From: Candidatus Gastranaerophilales bacterium | GTDB lineage: Bacteria > Cyanobacteriota > Vampirovibrionia > Gastranaerophilales > Gastranaerophilaceae | Length of the DNA: 62,666 nucleotides | Direction: 5' to 3' | Assembly: GCA_944325785.1 (NCBI GenBank) | Contig: CALVBN010000011.1 | Span: 1 to 62,666 of the forward strand | Shown: one piece after another, positions 14,874 to 23,427 of the stretch | Numbering within the stretch: position 1 is the stretch's first letter | Layout of the letters: each line of letters begins with the position of its first letter | Made by a program: the position numbers and the translations under genes | Notes under the pieces: generated by a model | The model's input: the letters and a program-made list of their open reading frames with translations, nothing else | Told to the model about the DNA's origin: nothing | Database searches by the model: none

Positions 14874-16370
14874 TTACTTTCCGAAACCTATTTTTTTGCG
14901 TGTAGAAGAATTCTGGTGTTTAACAAAGTCTTCATATGCTTTATCTATATCTTCTTGTATTATTTTAAACTCATCGAGATCTTTTGATGTAAAAGTTTTG
15001 TCTTCCATTTTCTCAAATATTCCTGCACGCAGGTAACCGTAATTGTGCGCATCATTGATAATTTGTTTAATTCCTGCACCTGTTGCTTTGTGATTATATA
15101 ATTTTTGCAAAAGTTCTTCTAAGTTTATTTTTTCATCCAAGGGTTTTTGAGAGGTATGGATTTTGAAAATTTCTCTCAAACCCTCTATATCCGGAACAGG
15201 AACCTCATAGTGCTTGCCGAATCTTCCCGGACGGATGATAGCTTTATCAAGTGCGTCAAAGTTATTAGTAGCGCCGATAACAAAGACATTGGCGCCTTCA
15301 TTATCAATATCAGTCATAAGCGTTAGGAGCTGATTTACAACTTTGTTGCCATATTCATCCTTACTGTTTCTGCTTCTTGCAACTGCATCAAATTCATCAA
15401 GGAATATCAGCGACGGCTGGTTTTCTTTGGCTTCATTGAATAAATCTCTCCAGTTTGCTTCAGACTGGCCTACCCATTTAGACTCCATCTCCAGTCCGTT
15501 AATACCTATGAAATTGGTTCCCGCTTCGTTAGCAAGCGCGCGTGCAATATGGGTTTTACCGGTTCCGGGCGGTCCGTATAATATAGCGCCGTGATCTAGT
15601 TTAATATTTTCATATGCTTCCGGATATCTGAGAGGATATACAATATCTCTTTTCAGAGCTTCTTTTAATTCTCCCAGACCACCTACTTGTGCGAATGTAA
15701 CGGGCGAAGATTTTTTCCCCGCGGTCTGCATAAGCGTTGAGATTGTCTTTTTATTTATTTTTTCAATCTGCGGTTCTACTTCTTTTTGAAAATCAAAAGC
15801 GCGCGAAAAGTTTTTGCGGTACATGCTCAAATCCGTTTTCGGGTTATCCTTGATTGTCAGCAGTCTGCCGTTTATATCAATAATATCGCCATTAATTACA
15901 TAAAAGCTTTCCTGCGGTTTCATGCTGTAAGTTTTATTTTCGCTTATCAGAGTAATCGGCGAGTCATTCAGATTTATTACTTCTGTATCTCCAATCATAT
16001 TTTTTACAAAACCGAGATTTCCTCCGATGGAATCATCGGCAATGAAGAAACCGCGCTTTATTGCATTTTTGACAACGTTTGTATTTTTATACATTTTTCT
16101 GGCGCTTTCATTCAGATTTTTGCCGATGAGAATTAAATCGCCGAGTTTAAAATTTTGGAAAATTGACGCAAGCCTGTCTTCCAGAGGAATTTTTTTCACA
16201 AGATCTAATGACACATTTGCCGGCACAGCTTTAAAACTGAGCTGGTTGTAAGTTTTGTTTAAAAGATTAAGATCTGGTGCTGTTGTTCCGCTGTCCGTTC
16301 TTTTCTTTTTAGCAGATAACGGCGGGTGTGAGATTTGATAGTTTGTTGTTGAAACCGGATTAATTTTCAT
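14874..16370 (-). CDS. AAA+ ATPase (FtsH/Cdc48-like) with unusual N-terminus
   Basis: 498 aa. One AAA module covers about 225-470: Walker A GPPGTGKTH, pore loop KWVGQSEAN, Walker B LIFLDEFDA, sensor 1 VIGATN, and arginine finger region AIIRPGRFGKHYEVP (second region of homology). No protease domain or second AAA module is present, so this is not FtsH. The first 225 residues include a proline/lysine-rich start ending in LSFKAV, a pattern I associate with Gastranaerophilales proteins. The substrate is unknown. A GAGGAGG site precedes the ATG. Monocistronic. Confidence 0.88.
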   Translation of the reverse strand: MKINPVSTTNYQISHPPLSAKKKRTDSGTTAPDLNLLNKTYNQLSFKAVPANVSLDLVKKIPLEDRLASIFQNFKLGDLILIGKNLNESARKMYKNTNVVKNAIKRGFFIADDSIGGNLGFVKNMIGDTEVINLNDSPITLISENKTYSMKPQESFYVINGDIIDINGRLLTIKDNPKTDLSMYRKNFSRAFDFQKEVEPQIEKINKKTISTLMQTAGKKSSPVTFAQVGGLGELKEALKRDIVYPLRYPEAYENIKLDHGAILYGPPGTGKTHIARALANEAGTNFIGINGLEMESKWVGQSEANWRDLFNEAKENQPSLIFLDEFDAVARSRNSKDEYGNKVVNQLLTLMTDIDNEGANVFVIGATNNFDALDKAIIRPGRFGKHYEVPVPDIEGLREIFKIHTSQKPLDEKINLEELLQKLYNHKATGAGIKQIINDAHNYGYLRAGIFEKMEDKTFTSKDLDEFKIIQEDIDKAYEDFVKHQNSSTRKKIGFGK

Positions 16371-16642
16371 AGCAGTATTCCTCCTCTATACAAATTGGGC
16401 TTGTAAATTTTTCACGAATTCACAAGCCTTACTGATTATGTCTAAATATATACTATGCCTTCAAATGTTGTAAATTCGTCAATGCCGCGTCAAAATCACC
16501 GATAGAATCATAACTGACTTTCGGTGCATAAGAAGAGATTTATTTAGTGACGAATACAACTTAGACAAAAACGCTCCTTTTTAATTGTAGTTTTTACACT
16601 ATATAGTATGTTTTAAATTTTGTCAATACCCTAAATTAAATA

Positions 16643-17098
16643 TTAGCCTGCTGTATGATGCAGATATTTTTCAAAGCTTTTATCTTCAACAGTATAACCG
16701 CACCCCGGATGGAGTTTCCCGGGATAGCCGATTTTCGATGCGGGATATTTTCTGCACATTCTCAAACGCTTATCATATACGGAGCATAAACCTTCGTCAG
16801 TTACATATTTGCAGGCAAAAATCAAGTTGCCGTCCTCGTCTTTCCCGCGGATATAAAATCTTCTGTATGAGGGAAACAAAAACTGCATTATTTTAAAATC
16901 AGTTGTTGTGTATGTATCAAAGCTGTACATATAACGGCAGCATTTTCCGCATTTTAAACATTTTCCGGTAATTTTGTATTCCATTTTTTCCGGAACAAAA
17001 TATGATAAAATTTCGTTTTTTAAATTTGTCAAAAAACTTAACATTCTATGCCAAACTTCTCCACTCAAATATTTATCTGATAAAATATTAATTAACAT
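16643..17098 (-). CDS. YkgJ-like CxxCxxCC metal-cluster protein
   Basis: Small protein of the YkgJ/UPF0153 family, thought to bind Zn or an Fe-S cluster. The motif CLKCGKCC is followed by spaced Cys (FACKYV, GLCSVYDKRLRMCRKYP, HPGCGY), giving eight or so ligands. The first ATG overlaps a TATAAT box, so translation may really start at the Met at 17044 (MLSFLTNLK). It is divergent from the PBP1A gene with about 30 nt between. Function unknown beyond metal binding. Confidence 0.82.
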   Translation of the reverse strand: MLINILSDKYLSGEVWHRMLSFLTNLKNEILSYFVPEKMEYKITGKCLKCGKCCRYMYSFDTYTTTDFKIMQFLFPSYRRFYIRGKDEDGNLIFACKYVTDEGLCSVYDKRLRMCRKYPASKIGYPGKLHPGCGYTVEDKSFEKYLHHTAG

Positions 17099-17128
17099 TA
17101 TACTACTAAAGAGCGAGATAAAATAACA

Positions 17129-19297
17129 ATGGGAAATTATAGTATTCCAAAGAATAGAAAACAGAAAAAATCAAAGCGCATAATGGTTGATAATCCTCTG
17201 CTCAGCATGTTAACCGGATTGTTTGTCTTTGCGCTCGGCGTTATTCTTGCCGGCATGATTGCTTTAAAACTTTATCTGGTGTCACTTCCTCCGATAAAGA
17301 ATTTAAATACACTGAAACCAAATATTGTTACGACGTTTTGTGCATCAGACGGAGAGGTTATTAAAACTTTTGCGGCTTTTGCGTATTCAAATGTTGAATT
17401 AAAAGAAGTTCCGGAAGATTTAGTTAAAGCGATTATCGCAACAGAGGATAAGAATTTTTATAAACATCCCGGATATGATATTGTTGGACTTGCCCGTTCT
17501 ATGGTTGCAAACATTCTTGCGGGACACGTTGTTCAAGGTGCAAGTACAATTACCCAGCAGCTTTCCAGAATTTTATTTTTATCTAATGAAAAGACATTTA
17601 CAAGAAAAATAAAAGAACTGCAGGTAGCGGCTCAAATAGAAAAAACCATCTCAAAAGATAAGATTCTTGAGATGTACTTAAATAACGTTTATTTAGGCTC
17701 CGGTGCATACGGTGTCAAAGGTGCTGCAAGAATTTATTTTAACAAGAACCTAAATCAGCTTACCCTGCCGGAAATGGCATTAATTGCTGGACTTCCGCAG
17801 GCACCTTCCGTGTATTCGCCATATAACAATATCAAGCTTGCAGAAAAACGCAGAAATCAAGTTCTGTTAAGAATGTATAAAATGAAATATATAGATAAAG
17901 CAACTTATGAGAGTGCAAAAAAAGCTCCGATTACTTTATCAAGCATGCCTATTATGTATGCTACAAATAAAGCTCCATATTTCTGCGATTATGTAATGAA
18001 AGAGCTTCAAAAACTCGGATTTACAGAAGATGAGATAGTAAACGGCGGTTATAAGGTTGTTACAACACTTGACTATAAAGCACAGGTAAAAGCTAATGAA
18101 GCTATACTAAAGAATTTGAATGCATGGGGGCTGAAGAGCGACAAGAACCAGGCTGCGGTATTTTCTTTCAGTCCTATAGACGGCAGAATTCTTGTATATT
18201 CAGGCGGAAAAGACTATACAAAGAGCCAGTATGACAGGGTAACACAATCCGTAAGACCTTCCGGCTCAGCATTTAAACCGTTTATCTATACAGCGGCTAT
18301 TGAAAAAGGGTATTCCCCGAATGATATGATAGACGATCTGCCTTTCAAAGCGGGCGACTGGACGCCGAAGAATTACGGCAACAAATACAGAGGACCTATA
18401 CCTTTATATACGGCATTTATGGTATCTTCAAATGTCTGCGCTGCAAGACTTATGGATGCAATAGGCGTAAGACCGGTAATACAGCTTGCAAGAGTTATGG
18501 GTATAACAACACCTATTCCGTATGATTATACGATTTCTTTAGGGTCAAACAGCGTTAAGTTATTTGAAATGACACGCGCATATGGTATCTTTGCAAACGG
18601 CGGATTCAAGGTTGAACCTTATGCTATAGAAAGAGTCGAGTCTTCAAGAGGCACAGTTTTATATGAAGCCAAAAAAGCAAGAACAAGTAAGGTGTTAAAT
18701 ATAAATACAGCTGCTACAATGACTGCAATAATGAAAACCGTTATTACAAACGGAACAGGACGTGCTGCTAATATCGGCAAACCTGCAGCCGGCAAAACAG
18801 GTACCACAGATGATTGCAAGGATGCATACTTTATAGGATTTACTCCGGATGTTGTAACCGGCGTCTGGGTCGGCAACGACGATAACTCCCGTATGGGCGA
18901 ATTAACCGGCGGTACTGTTCCTGCAAAGATTTGGCGCGATGTAATGCTTGTTGCAACAGAACCATACGGCAATGCTGATTTTGAATATCCGGAAATTATT
19001 CTTAACCCGTTTAAGGCTTCCGGCGTATCAATAATTCCTCAAAGCGAGGCGAAGAAGGCTATGGAAGAAAAAGAACAGAAGGAGAAAGAACTGGAAGCTC
19101 AGAAAAATGCACCTCCGGAACCTCCGATTATAAAACCGAATTCTATAAAACCTTCAGAGATGCTTCCTTCTATTATAAAAAGAAAAGAAACACCGGTACA
19201 GACAATTGATGTTAAGCAGGAACGTGCGCCTGAGGCAGAACCGCAGGCTGAACAATTAGCTCCGGTTCCGGTTACTGCGGCACCTGTGGGGCAATGA
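17129..19297 (+). CDS. Class A penicillin-binding protein (PBP1A type)
   Basis: Bifunctional peptidoglycan synthase of 722 aa. A basic tail and one membrane helix (about 27-52) come first. The GT51 glycosyltransferase domain follows (ATEDKNFYKHPGYDIVGLARS with catalytic Glu; GASTITQQLSR; KEMYLNNVYLGSGAYGV-like). The transpeptidase domain has S-x-x-K in SGSAFKPF, SSN in VSSNVC and KTGT in GKTGTTDD. The last 80 residues are a Pro/Glu-rich disordered tail, unusual in length. The next gene begins 12 nt later. Confidence 0.95.
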   Translation: MGNYSIPKNRKQKKSKRIMVDNPLLSMLTGLFVFALGVILAGMIALKLYLVSLPPIKNLNTLKPNIVTTFCASDGEVIKTFAAFAYSNVELKEVPEDLVKAIIATEDKNFYKHPGYDIVGLARSMVANILAGHVVQGASTITQQLSRILFLSNEKTFTRKIKELQVAAQIEKTISKDKILEMYLNNVYLGSGAYGVKGAARIYFNKNLNQLTLPEMALIAGLPQAPSVYSPYNNIKLAEKRRNQVLLRMYKMKYIDKATYESAKKAPITLSSMPIMYATNKAPYFCDYVMKELQKLGFTEDEIVNGGYKVVTTLDYKAQVKANEAILKNLNAWGLKSDKNQAAVFSFSPIDGRILVYSGGKDYTKSQYDRVTQSVRPSGSAFKPFIYTAAIEKGYSPNDMIDDLPFKAGDWTPKNYGNKYRGPIPLYTAFMVSSNVCAARLMDAIGVRPVIQLARVMGITTPIPYDYTISLGSNSVKLFEMTRAYGIFANGGFKVEPYAIERVESSRGTVLYEAKKARTSKVLNINTAATMTAIMKTVITNGTGRAANIGKPAAGKTGTTDDCKDAYFIGFTPDVVTGVWVGNDDNSRMGELTGGTVPAKIWRDVMLVATEPYGNADFEYPEIILNPFKASGVSIIPQSEAKKAMEEKEQKEKELEAQKNAPPEPPIIKPNSIKPSEMLPSIIKRKETPVQTIDVKQERAPEAEPQAEQLAPVPVTAAPVGQ

Positions 19298-19309
19298 TAA
19301 GGAGATACA

Positions 19310-20191
19310 ATGAATAATTTGGAAATAGCATGCGGTGAAAATAGTTATCAAACCGCAAGTATTGAAGAGAACGATAAAACAATTGACTATGATGTCAAAG
19401 GGGAGTTGTCATTTGTTGATATAATGACAATTTCAAAAGGATTAAATATTATAAGCGAATTTTTTGATGTTAATGCCGTTGTAACAGCATTAAACACAGG
19501 AATTAGCGCCGTCGCTCTCGGAAAATCGCTGGAGGATGCGTATCAAAAAACTATTGACTCAAATCCAGTAGATTATATGAACGCGATAGTTCTCGTATCT
19601 GCAGAAGTAGACAGTGAAGTCGCAAAACTTTTGGCAAAAACTAATAAGATTGTCGCTCCTAAATTTACCCAAAGCGCAATAGAGCTTTTGGAAAGGCGCG
19701 GTATAACTTATGTTACGATAAAAACACCGCTTAAGGATTTCAAACAGTTCTGGCAGAATGATATTAAGATTACACCGCTCGGAACATTAAAACAAAGCCC
19801 TAACACAAGCGAACTCAGTAAAGAAACATTTAAAATTGCATCAATGGCAAAGCCGAATGTCGAACAGATAGAGGATGCCGTTTTTGCCTGGAAGGTAGCT
19901 AAACACGTAAATTCGCAGGCAATTGTTATCGCAAAAGATTTACAAACATATGCAATATCCCAAGGATTATACACAGCATCTGTAGAGTTTGCGCTTGATT
20001 ACGCCTGCGATGCCTCAAAAGATGCGATTTTGGCTTCTGATATGCCGATAACAATCCATGATATTAATGCAGCTGCTCAAGGAAGAATTGCATTGGTCAT
20101 TGTTCCGTTTGCTACGAGTGAGGTAATCGCTGCAGCGGATAAATTCAATATATCCGTAATAACCACAGGCATTACGAATGTTTTATATTAA
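19310..20191 (+). CDS. AICAR-transformylase-like domain protein (PurH C-terminal homologue, degenerate)
   Basis: 293 aa, resembling the AICARFT half of PurH without the IMP cyclohydrolase half. The start CGENSYQTA mirrors RYGENPHQxA, AWKVAKHVNSQAIVIA keeps the Lys-His pair of the active site, and the end SEVIAAADKFNISVITTG matches the family end. Other signature loops are lost: KHANPCG reads TALNTGI, and the SAFGG and GGGQMSR regions are unrecognisable. It is shorter than the usual domain. Catalysis is doubtful; a binding or regulatory role is possible. It shares a transcript with the PBP gene. Confidence 0.75.
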   Translation: MNNLEIACGENSYQTASIEENDKTIDYDVKGELSFVDIMTISKGLNIISEFFDVNAVVTALNTGISAVALGKSLEDAYQKTIDSNPVDYMNAIVLVSAEVDSEVAKLLAKTNKIVAPKFTQSAIELLERRGITYVTIKTPLKDFKQFWQNDIKITPLGTLKQSPNTSELSKETFKIASMAKPNVEQIEDAVFAWKVAKHVNSQAIVIAKDLQTYAISQGLYTASVEFALDYACDASKDAILASDMPITIHDINAAAQGRIALVIVPFATSEVIAAADKFNISVITTGITNVLY

Positions 20192-20203
20192 TAATATAAA
20201 TAA

Positions 20204-20236
20204 AAAGAGCCTAAACATTTATGTTTAGGCTCTTTT
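20204..20236 (+). terminator. Intrinsic terminator (bidirectional)
   Basis: AAAGAGCCTAAACAT and ATGTTTAGGCTCTTT with a T-run. It lies between the AICARFT-like gene and the convergent rpsG. Confidence 0.9.
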
Positions 20237-20251
20237 TTATTTATTACAAGA

Positions 20252-20722
20252 TTAATATCTATAGTGAGCAAATGCTTTGTTAGCTTCTGCCATTCTATGG
20301 GTATCTTCACGTTTCTTGCAAGCTGCGCCGTTTCCGTTAGAAGCATCAATAAATTCGTTTGCTAATTTTTCAACGAATGTTTTACCGCTTCTGTTTTTAG
20401 CAGCAGAGATAATGTTAGATGAAGCAAGAGCAAAACCTCTGTCCGGTTTTACGTCAATCGGAACTTGATAAGTAGAACCGCCGATACGTCTTGCTTTAAC
20501 TTCCAATAAAGGAGTTGCATTTGTAACTGCTTTCTGGAAGATTTCCATACCTTTTTCATTAGTTTTTTCTTCAACTTTTTTAATAGTTGAATAGAATATT
20601 TTTTCAGCAAGTGACTTTTTACCGCGTCTCATAATTCTGTTGATAAATTTAGAAACGTCAACGCTGTTGTAAATCGGGTCAGCTGCAGGAATTCTTCTTT
20701 CCGGTTTAGATCTTCTAGACAT
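20252..20722 (-). CDS. rpsG: 30S ribosomal protein S7
   Basis: Primary 16S rRNA-binding protein of the 30S head, 156 aa, full length (SRRSKPERRIPAADPIYNS... to AEANKAFAHYRY). It contains the family signature DPIYNSVDVSKFINRIMRRGKKSLAEKI. Its start overlaps the rpsL stop (TAATG). A terminator region follows, and fusA and tuf, which usually come next in the str operon, are absent here. Confidence 0.98.
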   Translation of the reverse strand: MSRRSKPERRIPAADPIYNSVDVSKFINRIMRRGKKSLAEKIFYSTIKKVEEKTNEKGMEIFQKAVTNATPLLEVKARRIGGSTYQVPIDVKPDRGFALASSNIISAAKNRSGKTFVEKLANEFIDASNGNGAACKKREDTHRMAEANKAFAHYRY

Positions 20723-21105
20723 TATTTCTTACCTCCTTTAGCTCTCTTTGCCCCGTATTTAGAACGGCTTTGTGTTCTGTTAGCAACACCTGCTGTATCT
20801 AAAGTACCGCGTACGATGTGATATCTTACACCAGGAAGGTCCTTAACCCTTCCGCCTCTGATTAGAACAACGCTGTGTTCTTGCAGGTTGTGACCGATAC
20901 CCGGGATATAAGAAGTTACTTCAAATCCGTTAGTAAGTCTGACTCTGGCAACCTTTCTCAATGCTGAGTTCGGTTTTTTCGGGGTTGTAGTGTAAACCCT
21001 TGTACAAACGCCTCGTCTTTGTGGACATTCCATAAGAGCCGGCGATTTGGTTTTGTCTTTTAGCTTTTTACGTTCTGAACGCACAAGCTGGTTCATTGTA
21101 GGCAT
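20722..21105 (-). CDS. rpsL: 30S ribosomal protein S12
   Basis: Decoding-centre protein, 127 aa. Key motifs include [21 protein letters not shown] and [30 protein letters not shown]. Lys at TPKKPNS and KDLPG are the usual streptomycin-sensitive residues. It is the first gene of a two-gene rpsL-rpsG operon, preceded by a structured leader. Confidence 0.98.
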   Translation of the reverse strand: MPTMNQLVRSERKKLKDKTKSPALMECPQRRGVCTRVYTTTPKKPNSALRKVARVRLTNGFEVTSYIPGIGHNLQEHSVVLIRGGRVKDLPGVRYHIVRGTLDTAGVANRTQSRSKYGAKRAKGGKK

Positions 21106-21109
21106 AATT

Positions 21110-21245
21110 TTTCTCCTTTTACCTATTTACTTTCACTGTAAGCAAAACTGAATGTCAGCAGTTCTGCCCTTTGACTAGCCTCTGTATTAAGAGGGTGCGT
21201 CATCCCTCTAGCCGTCAAATCCGGCAAGAAAATTTCGACTAGAGT
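21110..21245 (-). promoter_or_regulatory. Structured 5' leader of rpsL
   Basis: On the minus strand a GAGGG/CCCTC hairpin (GAGGGATGACGCACCCTC) is nested in a longer pairing of GGCTAG with CTAGTC-type sequence, about 75-130 nt before rpsL. A leader of this shape could bind S7 or S12 for autoregulation. No described leader is recognised. Confidence 0.35.
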
Positions 21246-21341
21246 ACCATAATCGTAAGACGAACAAAGTCAAGTGTCAATAAAATTATGGCTTTGGTGT
21301 TACAATTTGTTAATCTGTATTAAGAAAAATAGATATTTAAA

Positions 21342-21370
21342 AAAGGCGCAAAACTTATTTGCGCCTTTGA
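21342..21370 (-). terminator. Intrinsic terminator of the pilin-like gene
   Basis: AAAGGCGCAAA and TTTGCGCCTTT, with an adjacent T-run on the minus strand (A-run on plus). Lies downstream of the gene at 21526. Confidence 0.8.
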
Positions 21371-21398
21371 ACAGACCGGGCTGATTTAAATACTTAAA

Positions 21399-21507
21399 GA
21401 GATTCTTCGGCTCTTACGAGCCTCTGAATGACGTCATATATGGAAGTCATACGCCAAACCGTCATTCAGAGGGCGAAAACAACCGTTTTATGAGCCCGAG
21501 GAATCTC
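21399..21507. repeat. Inverted-repeat element with GAGATTCTTCGG ends, copy 1
   Basis: 109 bp. The outer arms GAGATTCTTCGG-CTC and GAGCCCGAGGAATCTC are near-complementary, and the inner arms CCTCTGAATGACG and CGTCATTCAGAGG are perfect. A related left half is at 34953. Non-coding. Confidence 0.7.
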
Positions 21508-21525
21508 ATTAACTTTTGATGAGTC

Positions 21526-23106
21526 TTAACTCTCAAGCTTTTCTATTCGTTTTTCAAGTTTCTTTATCAATTTCTGCTGTTCTGCAATAATTTCTTTTTG
21601 AGATTTCAATTCTTCGTTATCCTTTTGCAGAAGTTCAATTGTTTTTTGCTGTGAATCAATTGTTGCCTGCATGCTTTCAATTGTTTCATTTTGTTTTTTG
21701 TCTATAGCATTAATTTGGGTTATGTTGTTTACAATTTCTGTTATTTTATTATCGAGTTCTTTTACTGCATTGATAACCGCATAGAACATGTCTTCAAATC
21801 TAATTCTCAAATATCCGTCCTCGCCTTTAGTTACGGCATCTGGAAATACTTTCTGCAAATCCTGAGCCATTACACCGACATGTGGAGTTTTAGCTTCATC
21901 TTTTTTGTATGTATAGTGGAAGAAGTCTAGTTGTTTAAGTTCTGCTAATCCGGCAGTATATTTCTCTCCAATATTCTTTAAACGGCTGTCGGAGATAACA
22001 TTCGTCACACTTTTAGTATTAGAATTTAATTTACCATCATCATTATGGCGTACTTCAAAGAAACGAACATCCTTACCATCTCCACCACGAGCTGCTCTCA
22101 TATATACACGACTATTAGTATTACGTGCTAAAGAAACACTACCATCTACAACAAGATTTCCCGGAATATAAACAGTATGATTTGACGTGCCCAATACAAT
22201 TTGATTTGTGTTTCTTGTTTTAGCCTCAGCACCTATTGCGACTGAATTGCTATGGCTTGCTATAGCTTCCGTTCCTAGTGCAATCCCATTTGATCCAGAA
22301 TTCTCTACTTTTGCCTCATTTCCTATCGCAATAGTTGCATGACCCATAGCTTCTGCCTCTTTTCCTATTGCTACAGAACCAAATGAACTTGCTCCATAGC
22401 CACCAGGTATTTGCGCGTAAGCTTTGCAGCCAATAGCTACACAGCCGATACCATTATCTGCTTTTGCACTCCTACCTATTGCAATCGAGTCAGAGCCCTC
22501 CGCAATAGTTGAGTCAGATGTATAGTATCCTCCAATTGCTATTCCTCCAAGGCTAGCCTGTACACCATCACCTATCGCAATACTAGTGCCTGTGCTCACA
22601 CTAACACCTCTACCAATAGCAACAGAGTCAGGCGAGTTTACATCAATTTCAATACCATGTCCAATCGCAACAATGCCACTAGTATTATTTCTTGATATAG
22701 ATTGTTCTGCGCCAAAAGCTATAGATTGACTTGGTATTTCATCATTAGAAAATCCAACCCTCCCGTTAGCAGGATCGGCTGTCAAAAGAAATGGTTCGTT
22801 ATTACCTCTTCCAAAGGCTATATGAGCGGCATTGTTCCCGCTGTCTATATACAAACGCGCTCTCTGATTCCATCCGTTAGGAAGGCGTGATGTACCAATG
22901 ATAACAGATGAGTTATCATCCTCGTTCATATTATACGCAATACTGTTATTCAATCCTGTAAACACCCAGGGGCTGTCTCCGGAACCTGCATTTCTTGACA
23001 TTTTTTTGCTTACCATCGGCGCTGTTGCAGCAGCAATTATCGCAACGATTAACAGTACCACCATCATTTCCATCAAGGAAAATCCTTGTTTCTTTTGCTC
23101 TCTCAC
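21526..23106 (-). CDS. Pilin-like adhesin: type IV prepilin start, YadA-head repeats, S74 chaperone end
   Basis: 526 aa in a striking order. Residues 1-35 are a type IV prepilin leader and helix (KKQGFSLMEMMVVLLIVAIIAAATAPMV), with the G/F cleavage site and Glu5. Residues about 100-320 hold repeated SxAIG units (SVAIGRG, SIAIGDG, GIAIGG, SIAIGRSA, SVAIGKEA, TIAIGNEA, SVAIGAEA) as in the trimeric YadA head. At about 372, SDSRLKNIG starts an S74 intramolecular chaperone (LKQLDFFHYTYKKDE, HVGVMAQDLQKVFPDAV), and the last 70 residues are coiled coil. Likely a pilus-tip or surface adhesin that trimerises and self-cleaves before Ser372; inferred from domains. Confidence 0.88.
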   Translation of the reverse strand: MREQKKQGFSLMEMMVVLLIVAIIAAATAPMVSKKMSRNAGSGDSPWVFTGLNNSIAYNMNEDDNSSVIIGTSRLPNGWNQRARLYIDSGNNAAHIAFGRGNNEPFLLTADPANGRVGFSNDEIPSQSIAFGAEQSISRNNTSGIVAIGHGIEIDVNSPDSVAIGRGVSVSTGTSIAIGDGVQASLGGIAIGGYYTSDSTIAEGSDSIAIGRSAKADNGIGCVAIGCKAYAQIPGGYGASSFGSVAIGKEAEAMGHATIAIGNEAKVENSGSNGIALGTEAIASHSNSVAIGAEAKTRNTNQIVLGTSNHTVYIPGNLVVDGSVSLARNTNSRVYMRAARGGDGKDVRFFEVRHNDDGKLNSNTKSVTNVISDSRLKNIGEKYTAGLAELKQLDFFHYTYKKDEAKTPHVGVMAQDLQKVFPDAVTKGEDGYLRIRFEDMFYAVINAVKELDNKITEIVNNITQINAIDKKQNETIESMQATIDSQQKTIELLQKDNEELKSQKEIIAEQQKLIKKLEKRIEKLES

Positions 23107-23427
23107 GTTAGCTATTCCTTTCTTTTTGCTGTTTTAGCCACATTTATTTCTGCGGTAATGTAACTAAAGACCTATTGTATTATATAACTTTATAATACCA
23201 TATTTTACAGGGGTTTTTCAACCTTAACTTAAAATTTTACATAATAATATTACACAAACTCTCTCTCAAGGGAGGAGGAGAAAAGTTAACCGGAAATACG
23301 CTATTAATAATACATTAAGGCTTTTATGGTAAGCGTAAAGGTTTTTTAGATATTAAATTTGTATTCTTTTTCTTTTTTATTGTATAATTTACAATAAAAG
23401 ATTTGACCGAAATAAAAGGAAAAGGGT

